Both the position numbers and the translations under genes were made by a program. The notes under the pieces were generated by a model that worked only from the letters and a program-made list of their open reading frames with translations, did not search any database and had not been told where the DNA came from. This document shows positions 8,117 to 16,562 of a stretch of 64,000 bases of DNA, in pieces. The stretch covers positions 248,001-312,000 of the forward strand of contig NZ_JASERL010000006.1 of assembly GCF_030766935.1 (NCBI RefSeq). Reading direction: 5' to 3'. The first letter of the stretch is position 1. The number at the start of each line of letters is the position of its first letter. Origin of the DNA: Streptomyces sp. KL109B. Its GTDB lineage: Bacteria > Actinomycetota > Actinomycetes > Streptomycetales > Streptomycetaceae.

Positions 8117-9102
8117 CCTCGGGACTCCTCATCGGCCTGGGAGCGCAGCACGCGCAGGAACAGCAGGCAGCAGGCCATGACGACGGCCGCCGTGGACACG
8201 GCGACGGCGGCGCCACCGCCGAAGTCGAGATCCTGGAAGAGGATCCGGTAGCCGAGCATCGCCACGGACTGGGTGGCCGTGCCGGGACCGCCCTGCGTCA
8301 GCACGAACGGCAGGTCGAAGATGCCGAAGGCCTGAAGGATGCGGAACAGCACCGCGATGGCCACGATCGGCTTCAGCTGCGGCAGCGTGACCCGCCAGAA
8401 CGTGGCCCACGTCCCGGCGCCGTCGATCTCCGCGGCCTCGTACACCTCCTGCGGGATCAGCATCAGCCCGGCGAGCACGACGATCGCCACGAACGGTGTC
8501 GTCTTCCAGACGTCGACGGCGACCATCGCCGCCATCGCGGGCACCGGTCGGCCCAGAATGTCCGGCTGCCCGCCCAGGACCTGCTCGCACAGCCAACTCA
8601 CCGCCCCGTACGTGCCGTTGAAGAGGTACGACCACAACTGGGCGGCGACGACATTGATCAGCGCCCACGGCAGCAGAAGCAGCGCGATCAGCCAGCCGCG
8701 GGCCGCGCCGAGCCGCTCCAGGACGAGGGCCACGAGCGTGCCCAGGACCAGTTCGAGCAGCACGGAGACGACCGTGAAGCCCAGGGTGAACGCCAGCGCG
8801 TGGTACCACTCCGGATCGCCGAACAGGGCCTCGTAGTGCGCGAGCGTCGGGGAACCGAGCCGCAACCCGCCGTAGTCCAGGCGCACTTCGGAGAACGACA
8901 GCGCCAGCGAGAAGACCACCGGGAACACCGTCACCAGCGTCACGACCAGCAGCGCGGGCGAGGCGAACAGCCACCCGGTGCGGGCGCGGCGGCGCGCTGC
9001 CGACCCGGGCGGGGCGGCAGGCCGCTCCAGGGGCCCGCCCGGACGCGCGGGACCCCCGCCCTTCGCCGTCGCCGGTGCCTTCGACTGCAGCGCGGAACTC
9101 AC
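8113..9102 (-). CDS. Sugar ABC transporter permease, MalF type
   Basis: 329 residues. After a cytoplasmic proline/alanine-rich leader of about 45 residues come six membrane segments beginning GWLFASPALLVVTLVTVFPV. The EAA loop reads YEAAEIDGAGTWATFWRVTL. The start is GTG at 9102, whose GTGA overlaps the stop of the binding-protein gene, implying translational coupling; longer upstream readings run into that gene in another frame. It pairs with the MalG-type permease to import the substrate of the adjacent glucosidase. Confidence 0.9.
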   Translation of the reverse strand: MSSALQSKAPATAKGGGPARPGGPLERPAAPPGSAARRRARTGWLFASPALLVVTLVTVFPVVFSLALSFSEVRLDYGGLRLGSPTLAHYEALFGDPEWYHALAFTLGFTVVSVLLELVLGTLVALVLERLGAARGWLIALLLLPWALINVVAAQLWSYLFNGTYGAVSWLCEQVLGGQPDILGRPVPAMAAMVAVDVWKTTPFVAIVVLAGLMLIPQEVYEAAEIDGAGTWATFWRVTLPQLKPIVAIAVLFRILQAFGIFDLPFVLTQGGPGTATQSVAMLGYRILFQDLDFGGGAAVAVSTAAVVMACCLLFLRVLRSQADEESRG

Positions 9103-10427
9103 AGCGCCTTCCCTTCCAGAGCCGTACGGAGACCGTCCTGTGCGGCCCGCACTCCGGCCGCGGGGGAGAGGTCGCCGCCGACGACCGCGTTGGCCGGTGT
9201 GTAGAGCGCCTTGCTGACCTGCGGGTAGTGCGGGGTCTGCACGGGGCGGGCGACGAGGCGCAGATCGGCGGCGCGCAACACGGTCGGATCGCCGGCCGCG
9301 CGCGCCTCGCGGCCCCGGAGCACCGAGGTCATTGCCGGGACGACACCGGCCTCCCGGGCGAGCAGCCGCTGCACCTCCTCGCCCGCACAGAACCGGGCGA
9401 ACTCCATGGCCGCGCCCAGCTGTCGGGAGCCGGGGTTGACGAAGTTGCTCCAGCCGCCCGCGCAGGAGACACCACCGTGACCGATGCCCTCGAAGCCGGG
9501 CCGTGGCACGACACCCACCTTGCCCGCGACGCGCGAGACCTTCGGGTCGGACGAGTTGACCCACGCGTAGGACCAGTTGCGCAGGAACAGGCCGCGGCCG
9601 CTTGCGAACGCGTCCTGGGAGTCCGCCTCCTGATAGGTCGTCACCGTACGTGGTGTGACCCCGCTCCTGGTGAACTCCGCCATCAGCGAGAACGCGCGCT
9701 CCGCCGCCGCCCCGCTCAAGGAGGCCCTGCCCCGCGCGTCGAGTACGGTGCCGCCCGCGTCGGCGACGAACTCGGTGACGTTCGCCGTCAGTGCCTCGGT
9801 CACCGCCGCCTGCCACAAGAACCCGGCCTCGGTGTCCCCGGCGCGCTGCACGGTCCGCGACGTGTGCAGCAACTCCTCCCAGCTGCGCGGAACCCGCAGC
9901 CCGTGCTTCGCCAACAGGTCCTTGCGGTAGTAGAGATACGTGGCGTCCAGGAAGAACGGCACCGCGTACGCCGCGCCCTCGTACGTCGAACTGCGCCGCA
10001 GCGCGGCCGGATAGGCGTCCCAGAAGCCCTTGGGCAGCAGCTCGTCCACGGGCAGCGCGAGCGCCGCGTCGCCGAACTGGGGCGGCCACGTGGTGTCGCC
10101 GAGGTAGACGTCCGGCTGGGGCGAGCCGCCCGCGAGCTGCGTGGTGAGGGCGCTGCGGTTGCCGTCCGACGTGGACAGCGCGTTGACCTTCGAGATCCGC
10201 ACCTGGGGATGGCGGCGCTCGAAGGCCCGGATTATCAGGTCCGCGACGACGGCGCCCCGCCGCGAGGGAATCTCGGAGACCCACCAGGCGATCCGGGCGG
10301 GCTTGTTGGGTACGGCGGCGGCCCGCGCGAGCAGATCGTCGAGTTCGCGTCCTCCGCAACCGGACAACAGGCCCGCCGCGGCGGCGCTCCCGGCGCCCGC
10401 CAGCAGGCTTCTGCGATGCAGGGCCAT
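9099..10427 (-). CDS. Sugar ABC transporter substrate-binding lipoprotein
   Basis: 442 residues. The N-terminus MALHRRSLLAGAGSAAAAG ends in the lipobox LLSGC, so the protein should be lipid-anchored outside the membrane. The body is a family 1 extracellular solute-binding protein (ITRAFERRHPQV-like start, later FARFCAGEEVQRLLAREAGV). It delivers an oligosaccharide, probably an alpha-glucoside given the co-encoded GH13 enzyme, to the two permeases. First gene of the operon; divergent from a LacI regulator with two matching imperfect palindromes between them. Confidence 0.9.
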   Translation of the reverse strand: MALHRRSLLAGAGSAAAAGLLSGCGGRELDDLLARAAAVPNKPARIAWWVSEIPSRRGAVVADLIIRAFERRHPQVRISKVNALSTSDGNRSALTTQLAGGSPQPDVYLGDTTWPPQFGDAALALPVDELLPKGFWDAYPAALRRSSTYEGAAYAVPFFLDATYLYYRKDLLAKHGLRVPRSWEELLHTSRTVQRAGDTEAGFLWQAAVTEALTANVTEFVADAGGTVLDARGRASLSGAAAERAFSLMAEFTRSGVTPRTVTTYQEADSQDAFASGRGLFLRNWSYAWVNSSDPKVSRVAGKVGVVPRPGFEGIGHGGVSCAGGWSNFVNPGSRQLGAAMEFARFCAGEEVQRLLAREAGVVPAMTSVLRGREARAAGDPTVLRAADLRLVARPVQTPHYPQVSKALYTPANAVVGGDLSPAAGVRAAQDGLRTALEGKAL

Positions 10428-10457
10428 GGCTTGCTCCTCGCTCTTGACGCTGCCTCA

Positions 10458-10550
10458 TGACAGCGCTGGCACAGTAGGGAGCGCCGCGATTCAGTGTCAA
10501 TGGTCACGTACCAAGAGACGTAAGGGGAAGGGTGAATGACAGCGATGCCA
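10458..10550. promoter_or_regulatory. Two TGACAGCG-type LacI operators
   Basis: TGACAGCGCTGGCA at 10458-10471 and TGACAGCGATGCCA at 10537-10550 share the pattern TGACAGCGNTGNCA and are imperfect palindromes about a central CG. They sit 79 bases apart in the divergent gap between the importer operon and the LacI gene, one near each transcription unit. Confidence 0.65.
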
Positions 10551-10595
10551 TGACAGGTCTCGGCAGTGCGCGAGCGCTGTGTTAGCGTCCCGCTC

Positions 10596-11621
10596 ATGAC
10601 AGCTGAACGGGGCGCCACGTTGGCGGATGTCGCACAGCGGGCCGGAGTGTCTCCCTCGACCGTCTCGCGCACCCTGCGCGGCCTGTCCACGGTGTCACCA
10701 CAGACCCGCGAACGCGTCGAACAGGCCGCCCGCGAGCTGTCGTTCGCGATATCGCGCAGTGCATCCAGCCTCGTCACCGGACGCACCGGCAGGATCGCCG
10801 TGCTCGTGCCCAACATGGAATCGTGGTTCCTGGGCGCCGTGCTCGCAGGCCTCGGGCCCGAACTCAACGCGGCGGGCCTGGACATGCTCGTCTACAGCGT
10901 CACCACCGCCGAGCAGCGCGCCCAGTTCTTCGACCGGCTGCCCGCGCGGCGCAACGCGGACGCGCTCCTCGTCGTCAGCTTCGCGCTCTCCCCCGAGGAG
11001 CGGGAGCGCCTCGACGGCCTCGGCATGCCCCTGGTCTTCGTCAGCCAGCACGAGAAGGGCCGGGCCAGCGTGTACGTCGACGACGCGGAGGCCGCGGTGC
11101 GCGGCACCCGGCACCTGCTCAACCTCGGCCACCGCCGCATCGCCTATATCGAGCCGGCCGACGCGTCCGGCTTCGCGTGGAGCAGCCGGGACCGCCTTCA
11201 GGGCTACCGCGCCGCCCTCGCCGAGGCGGCCGTCGAGCACGACGAGGACCTGGTCAGGCAGGTCGCGCACTGGCAGGGGCCGAGCCTGGACGCGGCGGTC
11301 GGCCGCCTCCTCTCCCTCCCCGAGCCACCCACGGCGATCTTCGCGGAGACGGACGACATCGCCTTCAGGCTGCTGACCGTGCTGCGCGGGGCGAACGTGC
11401 CGGTGCCGCACGGCATGTCGGTCCTCGGCTTCGACGACCACGCGATGGCGGCGGCCTGGGACCTGTCCACCATGGCCCAGCCGGTACGTGAACTGGGCGT
11501 ACGGGCAGCCGAGTTGATCCGCTCCGTGATCCACGAACCCGAGGGGAATCCGGACCGCCATGTGGTCCTGCCGGTGGAGCTCGTGCCGCGGGGGAGTACG
11601 GGGCCTGTCGCGCGGGCGTAG
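10596..11621 (+). CDS. LacI-family regulator of the alpha-glucoside operon
   Basis: 341 residues. The helix-turn-helix is ATLADVAQRAGVSPSTVSRT, followed by the effector domain from IAVLVPNMESWFLGAV to GMSVLGFDDHAMAAAW. An earlier in-frame GTG exists at 10566, but a -10-like TAGCGT at 10583-10588 lies seven bases before ATG 10596 and no ribosome site is present, so this ATG is probably the start of a leaderless message. Divergent from the importer/glucosidase operon, it is expected to repress it, and itself, through the TGACAGCG pair, with an alpha-glucoside as inducer. That assignment is from position. Confidence 0.9.
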   Translation: MTAERGATLADVAQRAGVSPSTVSRTLRGLSTVSPQTRERVEQAARELSFAISRSASSLVTGRTGRIAVLVPNMESWFLGAVLAGLGPELNAAGLDMLVYSVTTAEQRAQFFDRLPARRNADALLVVSFALSPEERERLDGLGMPLVFVSQHEKGRASVYVDDAEAAVRGTRHLLNLGHRRIAYIEPADASGFAWSSRDRLQGYRAALAEAAVEHDEDLVRQVAHWQGPSLDAAVGRLLSLPEPPTAIFAETDDIAFRLLTVLRGANVPVPHGMSVLGFDDHAMAAAWDLSTMAQPVRELGVRAAELIRSVIHEPEGNPDRHVVLPVELVPRGSTGPVARA

Positions 11622-11645
11622 TGCCTCGATGGGAGCGCCGGGGGT

Positions 11646-12521
11646 TCAGTGGGTCGCCCGGAACGCCCCCGGTGTCACCCCGGTGCGCAGCCGGAAGAAC
11701 TTCGTGAAGTCGCTGGGGTCGTCGAAGCCGAGGCGGTCGGCGACCTCCTTCGCGGGCAGCCCGCTGTGCCACAGCAGCCGCTTCGCCTCCAGGAGGACCC
11801 GGTCGTCGACGTACTGCTTCGCGGTGCGGCCCGTCGCGGCGAGGGTGGCGCGGGTCAGGGTGCGGGGGCTGTAGCCGAGGGCCGCCGCGTAGTCCTCGAC
11901 ACGGCGGGTCACCGCGTGGTCGCGCTCCACGGCCGCGTGGAAGCGGTGGTAGGTGGAGCGGGGCGGGGACGGCGCAGGATCCCGGACCGCCGCGAGCCGC
12001 ATCACCAGCACCGAGAGCAGCGCGCGCAACACCTCGACGTGGGTCCCCAGCGGGAGCGAGGCCATCGCCCCGTACTCGTACGCGAGGTGTTCCAGGGCCC
12101 GCCGCACCGACTCCGCGTCCGCTCCGCGCGGCGTCAGCGGGTGCTGCTCGTACGGCGGGTCCATGTGCGCCGCCGAGACGATCGCCGGTGGCAGGAACCC
12201 GGCCTTGAACAGCACGATCACACCGTCCGCCGACGCCAGGCCGGGGCCGAAGCGCTGCACCTGACCCGGGCGGATCCACAGCCACGACCCCGGGCGCAGC
12301 TCGTACTCGACGAAGTCCACGGCCACCCGCAGCGGGCGCTCGCGCGCGCCGACCAGCTGGTGGAACGCGGGCCGCAGCGGTGCGTACGGGTCGTTGCCGT
12401 GGCGCAGCGAGCGGTCGTGCAGGCCGGCCAGCTCCTCGACCTCGACACCGGTCGGGGCGCCCACCGTCGGCGTGTACGCGAGATCCCGCACCTCGGGGCG
12501 TACGTGTCTGATTTTCCCCAT
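11646..12521 (-). CDS. AraC-family transcriptional regulator
   Basis: 291 residues. The C-terminal third holds the double helix-turn-helix of the AraC family (VEDYAAALGYSPRTLTRATL, then AKEVADRLGFDDPSDFTKFF). The N-terminal 170 residues form a cupin-like sensing domain. ATG 12521 (MGKIRHVRPEVRD) is chosen; the frame runs on to 12698 but would overlap the divergent operon. It is divergent from vdcBCD, so it is probably the activator responding to an aromatic acid. It converges on the LacI gene with only 24 bases between. Confidence 0.87.
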   Translation of the reverse strand: MGKIRHVRPEVRDLAYTPTVGAPTGVEVEELAGLHDRSLRHGNDPYAPLRPAFHQLVGARERPLRVAVDFVEYELRPGSWLWIRPGQVQRFGPGLASADGVIVLFKAGFLPPAIVSAAHMDPPYEQHPLTPRGADAESVRRALEHLAYEYGAMASLPLGTHVEVLRALLSVLVMRLAAVRDPAPSPPRSTYHRFHAAVERDHAVTRRVEDYAAALGYSPRTLTRATLAATGRTAKQYVDDRVLLEAKRLLWHSGLPAKEVADRLGFDDPSDFTKFFRLRTGVTPGAFRATH

Positions 12522-12563
12522 CGTGAGTCCCGAGCGTACCGCTGCCGCCCTCCGGCCGCCGCC

Positions 12564-12569
12564 TAGCGT
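12564..12569 (+). promoter_or_regulatory. -10 element of the vdcBCD operon
   Basis: TAGCGT at 12564-12569 is a good -10 match. Transcription would begin about 12576, leaving a leader of roughly 29 bases that contains the ribosome site GAGGAGAG before GTG 12605. No clear -35 is visible, which suits dependence on the divergent AraC activator. Confidence 0.4.
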
Positions 12570-12604
12570 GAAAGCACAGGTCAGCGACGTGTGAGGAGAG
12601 TCCT

Positions 12605-13252
12605 GTGCGATTGGTCGTGGGGATGACCGGGGCGACGGGGGCTCCGTTCGGTGTCCGGCTCCTGGAGTGTCTGCGGGAGCTGCCGGACGTGGAGACACAT
12701 CTCGTGTTGTCGCGCTGGGCGCGCACCACGATCGAGCTGGAGACCGGCCGGTCCGCGGCCGAGGTCTCGGCGCTCGCCGATGTCACCCACCACCCGGACG
12801 ACCAGGGAGCCACCATCTCCTCCGGGTCCTTCCGCACCGACGGCATGGTCATCGTGCCGTGCTCCATGAAGACGCTCGCGGGGATCAGCGCCGGGTACGC
12901 CGAAGGGCTCGTGGCGCGCGCCGCGGACGTCGTCCTCAAGGAGCAGCGCAAGCTCGTCCTCGTCCCGCGCGAGACACCACTGAGCGAGATCCATCTGCGG
13001 AACATGCTCGAACTCGCCCGCATGGGCGTCCAGTTGGTGCCGCCCATGCCCGCCTTCTACAACAACCCGCGCACCGTCGACGACATCGTCGACCACATCG
13101 TCGCCCGGGTCCTCGACCAGTTCGACCTGCCCGCCCCGGCCGCCGAACGCTGGGCCGGCATGCGCGCCGCCCGCGCCACCCGTGCCGCCCGAGACGCCGA
13201 CGGGGCCACAACGTCCGTACCGTACGAAGGAGTTCACCACCATGCCGTATGA
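12605..13252 (+). CDS. vdcB: UbiX-family flavin prenyltransferase (VdcB)
   Basis: 215 residues starting at GTG 12605 after GAGGAGAG. The nucleotide-binding N-terminus MRLVVGMTGATGAPFGVRLL, the SGSFRTDGMVIVPCSMKTLA segment and VPRETPLSEIHLRNML are UbiX hallmarks. UbiX proteins attach a dimethylallyl group to FMN to make the prenylated FMN used by UbiD decarboxylases. The next gene is that UbiD partner. About 20 extra C-terminal residues exceed the usual UbiX length, and the last 11 bases overlap the vdcC start. Confidence 0.92.
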   Translation: MRLVVGMTGATGAPFGVRLLECLRELPDVETHLVLSRWARTTIELETGRSAAEVSALADVTHHPDDQGATISSGSFRTDGMVIVPCSMKTLAGISAGYAEGLVARAADVVLKEQRKLVLVPRETPLSEIHLRNMLELARMGVQLVPPMPAFYNNPRTVDDIVDHIVARVLDQFDLPAPAAERWAGMRAARATRAARDADGATTSVPYEGVHHHAV

Positions 13253-14669
13253 CGATCTGCGGAGCTTCCTCGGCACCCTGGAGAAGGAGGGGCAGCTGCT
13301 CCGGATCGCCGACGAGGTGCTGCCCGAACCCGACCTCGCGGCCGCCGCCAACGCCACGGGCCGCATCGGCGAGAACGCACCCGCCCTCTACTTCGACAAC
13401 GTCAAGGGCTTCACCGACGCCCGTATCGCCCTGAACGTGCACGGCTCCTGGGCCAACCACGCGCTCGCCCTCGGCCTGCCGAAGAACACCCCCGTGAAGG
13501 ACCAGGTCGAGGAGTTCGCGCGACGCTGGGACGCCTTCCCCGTCGCCCCCGAACGCCGCGAGGACGCGCCGTGGCGCGAGAACACGCAGGAGGGCGAGGG
13601 CGTCGACCTCTTCTCCGTCCTCCCCCTCTTCCGCCTCAACGACGGTGACGGCGGCTTCTACCTCGACAAGGCCGCCGTCGTCTCCCGCGACCCGGATGAC
13701 CCGGACGACTTCGGCAAGCAGAACGTCGGCACGTACCGCATCGAGGTCATCGGCGCGAACCGGCTCGCCTTCCAGCCCGTCCCGATGCACGACGTCGCCC
13801 AGCACCTCCGCAAGGCCGAGGAGGTCGGCGAGGACCTGCCCATCGCCATCACCCTCGGCAACGACCCGGTGATGGCGATCGTCGCCGGGATGCCGATGGC
13901 GTACGACCAGAGCGAGTACGAGATGGCCGGCGCGCTGCGCGGGGCGCCCGCCCCGATCGCGACCGCGCCGCTCACGGGCTTCGACGTGCCGTGGGGCAGC
14001 GAGGTCGTCATCGAAGGTGTCATCGAGTCGCGCAAGCGCCAAATAGAGGGCCCCTTCGGGGAGTTCACCGGGCACTACTCCGGTGGCCGCCGGATGCCCG
14101 TCATCCGCGTCGACCGCGTCTCGTACCGTACGAACCCCGTCTTCGAGTCCCTCTACCTCGGCATGCCGTGGACCGAGTGCGACTACCTCGTGGGCCCCAA
14201 CACATGTGTCCCGCTGCTCAAGCAGCTCCGCGCGGAGTTCCCCGAGGTGCAGGCCGTCAACGCCATGTACACCCACGGCCTGATGGTCGTCATCTCAACG
14301 AAGAAGCGGTACGGCGGGTTCGCCAAGGCCGTGGGCATGCGCGCCATGACGACACCGCACGGCCTCGGGTACGTCGCCCAGGTGATCGTCGTCGACGAGG
14401 ACGTGGACCCGTTCAACCTGCCGCAGGTCATGTGGGCGATGTCGGCCAAGGTCAACCCGAAGGACGACGTCGTCGTCATCCCGAACCTGTCGGTCCTCGA
14501 ACTCGCGCCCGCCGCCCAGCCCGCCGGCATCACCAGCAAGATGATCATCGACGCGACAACCCCGGTGGCCCCGGACGTCCGCGGCAACTTCTCCACGCCC
14601 GCGAAGGACCTGCCGGAGACCGCCGAGTGGGCGCGCCGCCTCCAGGACATGATCGCCGCCCGCCACTGA
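13242..14669 (+). CDS. vdcC: UbiD-family hydroxyarylic acid decarboxylase (VdcC)
   Basis: 475 residues. ATG 13242 follows AAGGAG, and the start lies inside the end of vdcB. Family hallmarks include the N-terminal split-barrel region (MPYDDLRSFLGTLEKEGQLL) and GPFGEFTGHYSGGRRMPVIR, which carries catalytic-region acidic residues. With prenylated FMN from VdcB it should remove CO2 from vanillate or 4-hydroxybenzoate without oxidation, giving guaiacol or phenol. The presence of VdcD distinguishes this from ubiquinone-pathway UbiD, and actinomycetes use menaquinone. Exact substrate cannot be read from sequence. Confidence 0.92.
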   Translation: MPYDDLRSFLGTLEKEGQLLRIADEVLPEPDLAAAANATGRIGENAPALYFDNVKGFTDARIALNVHGSWANHALALGLPKNTPVKDQVEEFARRWDAFPVAPERREDAPWRENTQEGEGVDLFSVLPLFRLNDGDGGFYLDKAAVVSRDPDDPDDFGKQNVGTYRIEVIGANRLAFQPVPMHDVAQHLRKAEEVGEDLPIAITLGNDPVMAIVAGMPMAYDQSEYEMAGALRGAPAPIATAPLTGFDVPWGSEVVIEGVIESRKRQIEGPFGEFTGHYSGGRRMPVIRVDRVSYRTNPVFESLYLGMPWTECDYLVGPNTCVPLLKQLRAEFPEVQAVNAMYTHGLMVVISTKKRYGGFAKAVGMRAMTTPHGLGYVAQVIVVDEDVDPFNLPQVMWAMSAKVNPKDDVVVIPNLSVLELAPAAQPAGITSKMIIDATTPVAPDVRGNFSTPAKDLPETAEWARRLQDMIAARH

Positions 14670-14717
14670 CGCCCGTCGTCCTCTCCCTCCCCTCTCGAAA
14701 GGAAGGCCCCAACTCCC

Positions 14718-14981
14718 ATGCACAGCAACCCGATCGACGGCGCCGAGTGCCCCCGCTGCCCCGCCGACACGATCACCCGCCTCGCCACGTCCCCCGTCCC
14801 CGGGGTGTGGGACGTCCTCCAGTGCACCCGCTGCCTCTACACCTGGCGCACCACCGAACCGGCCCGCCGCACCCGCCGCGACGCCTACCCCGAGGCCTTC
14901 AAGCTGACGGACGCCGACATCGAGAACGCCATCGAGGTCCCGGCGGTGCCACCGCTGCGGGCCGGGCTCAGCCGAAGCTGA
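14718..14981 (+). CDS. vdcD: VdcD-type small subunit of hydroxyarylic acid decarboxylase
   Basis: 87 residues. Two CxxC pairs (ECPRCPAD near residue 10 and CTRCLYTW near 37) suggest a zinc ribbon, and the C-terminal helix ends in DADIENAIEVP. This small protein is the standard third gene of vdcBCD-type operons in Streptomyces, where it is needed for full decarboxylase activity. AAAGGAAGG precedes the ATG. The stop overlaps the converging lipoprotein gene by 14 bases. Confidence 0.9.
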   Translation: MHSNPIDGAECPRCPADTITRLATSPVPGVWDVLQCTRCLYTWRTTEPARRTRRDAYPEAFKLTDADIENAIEVPAVPPLRAGLSRS

Positions 14982-15582
14982 GGCTCTTCTTGGTCACGCG
15001 CAGGGTGACCTTGAGGTTCTTCGCGTCCTGCGTGCCGGCGGCGGTGACATCGGCCTCGGTCGGCCACGTCGTACTCGGGAACACATTGGACGCCTTCACC
15101 GGCACCGTCACGTCGGCGTCCGAACGACCGCCTGTGACGCGGACGTTGATGGTGTAGGCGACGCGGCCGGACCCCGGATTGTGGATCGTGAGCGGCACGA
15201 TCAGTCGTCCGCCGGTCACCCGTGGAATGTAGGCGACGACCTCACCGTCCTGCGCCGTCGCCGCTGCCGCGCCGAAGCCGTACTCGTCCGGGGCGGGGAT
15301 GTGGGTGTCCTTCGGGGCGACCGGGTCGCCGCTCGGCGCGCTCCTCGCCCGTTCCCGCGACTCCTGATCGACGAGGGTCTCGTTCACCTCCAGGGTGGCG
15401 CCCGTGTCCGGCTCCGCCGAAGGGGACTCCTCGGCGGTCACCTCGGGGGTCTCCTTCGCCACGGTGGAAGCCTCCGGGCGGGGCGGCGTGGCGGCCGCGC
15501 GCGGCGTCGACTGCGTGCCGCATCCCGCCACCGCCGCCGCGGTCAGGGCGACAACGCCGAGGAGGACTCGGGAGGACGGCAC
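14968..15582 (-). CDS. Secreted lipoprotein of unknown function
   Basis: 204 residues from GTG 15582, which follows GGAAGGGG. A signal sequence (SSRVLLGVVALTAAAVAGC) ends in lipobox VAGC, so the mature protein is a surface lipoprotein. A proline/threonine/glutamate-rich linker of about 80 residues leads to a C-terminal beta domain (RLIVPLTIHNPGSGRVAYTI) resembling FxLYD-type Ig-like folds found in many actinobacterial lipoproteins. The frame reaches 15828 upstream but without a signal peptide there. Function is unknown. Confidence 0.7.
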   Translation of the reverse strand: MPSSRVLLGVVALTAAAVAGCGTQSTPRAAATPPRPEASTVAKETPEVTAEESPSAEPDTGATLEVNETLVDQESRERARSAPSGDPVAPKDTHIPAPDEYGFGAAAATAQDGEVVAYIPRVTGGRLIVPLTIHNPGSGRVAYTINVRVTGGRSDADVTVPVKASNVFPSTTWPTEADVTAAGTQDAKNLKVTLRVTKKSLSFG

Positions 15583-15798
15583 GGCGCGGCCCCTTCCAGG
15601 TGGGTGGGCGATGATCGGTTCTCGGAACGGGGGCACTGTAAGGCGCGGTCTGGACCACCTTCCGGCGGCCGCGGCGCGAAGTCGCCCCTCGCTGGAATCC
15701 CCGCACATCGCGGGGACGGGCGCGTACGAGAGGAAGCGGAAGCGGGAACGCACGGCTCCGGTCCGGCCGGAATGGCCGGATCGGCTCAGTGGGCCGGG

Positions 15799-15829
15799 TT
15801 GACCTTGACACGGTGACAAGGTCTTCACT
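15799..15829 (+). promoter_or_regulatory. MerR-type promoter with 19-base spacer
   Basis: TTGACC (15799-15804) and TTCACT (15824-15829) form a -35/-10 pair with a 19-base spacer, longer than the usual 17. The perfect inverted repeat GACCTTG-N9-CAAGGTC (15801-15823) fills the spacer. This is the geometry of promoters that MerR-family proteins activate by DNA distortion. The downstream operon encodes a MerR-family protein. Confidence 0.75.
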
Positions 15830-15851
15830 GCTTGCCGAGGAGGTGATCGCG

Positions 15852-16562
15852 ATGGTGATCACGGGAGACGCGACAACGGGTGACGTGACAGGCGTGTCGG
15901 ACGCGGACGTCGAGCGCGCGCTGCGCGGACTCGCGGACAGCCGGGCGTCCGTGCGGCTGCGGGCCGCGATGGCGGTCGGCAGCGCGCCCGACCCACGGTT
16001 CGTGGGGCCGATCGTCGAGCGGTGCGCGGTCGAGCCGGAGTTCTTCGTCCGCGACATGTTGACCTGGGCGCTCACCCGGCACCCCGGCGGCATGACGCTG
16101 CCCGCGCTGGTACGCGAGGTGGGTTCCGGGCGGGCGCAGGCGCGCAGTCAGGCGTTGCACTCGCTGTCCAAGCTCGGGGACCGGAGTGCCTGGCCTGCCA
16201 TTACGCAGGAGGTGCTGACCGACGCCGACGACGACGTGGCGCGCGCCGCCTGGCGGGCGGCCGTCGTGCTGGTGCCCGACGACGAGCGGAATGCCCTGGT
16301 GGACGTACTGGTGACACAACTCGGACGCGGTGGGCGCGACACACAGCTCAGTCTGAGCCGCGCCCTGGTCGACCTCGGGGATGTGACCCTGCCCGCGCTG
16401 CACACCGCGGCGGAGGACACCGACCCCGGCGTACGGGCACACGCGCTCGCCACCCAGCGAGTGCTGCGCGACCCGGACACCGGTCTGGGGTTCGCGATCG
16501 AGGAGGCCAAGCGCGTCGTGGCGCTCGACGGGGCGCCGGGGATGGACGATGAAGTGTGTTGA
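15852..16562 (+). CDS. HEAT-repeat protein coupled to a MerR regulator
   Basis: 236 residues, made of alpha-helical repeats such as DVERALRGLADSRASVRLRA and DDDVARAAWRAAVVLVPDDE, typical of HEAT/Armadillo-like scaffolds. There is no signal peptide or enzyme motif, so it is probably a cytoplasmic interaction protein. ATG 15852 lies eight bases after GAGGAGG; an upstream in-frame ATG at 15789 lies before the promoter and is rejected. It overlaps the following MerR gene by seven bases, which suggests the two proteins are made in fixed ratio and may interact, since the regulator also ends in HEAT repeats. Confidence 0.75.
   Translation: MVITGDATTGDVTGVSDADVERALRGLADSRASVRLRAAMAVGSAPDPRFVGPIVERCAVEPEFFVRDMLTWALTRHPGGMTLPALVREVGSGRAQARSQALHSLSKLGDRSAWPAITQEVLTDADDDVARAAWRAAVVLVPDDERNALVDVLVTQLGRGGRDTQLSLSRALVDLGDVTLPALHTAAEDTDPGVRAHALATQRVLRDPDTGLGFAIEEAKRVVALDGAPGMDDEVC

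Noticed and set aside
14968..15828. Longer N-terminus for the lipoprotein
   Set aside because: The signal peptide and lipobox fit only a start at GTG 15582.
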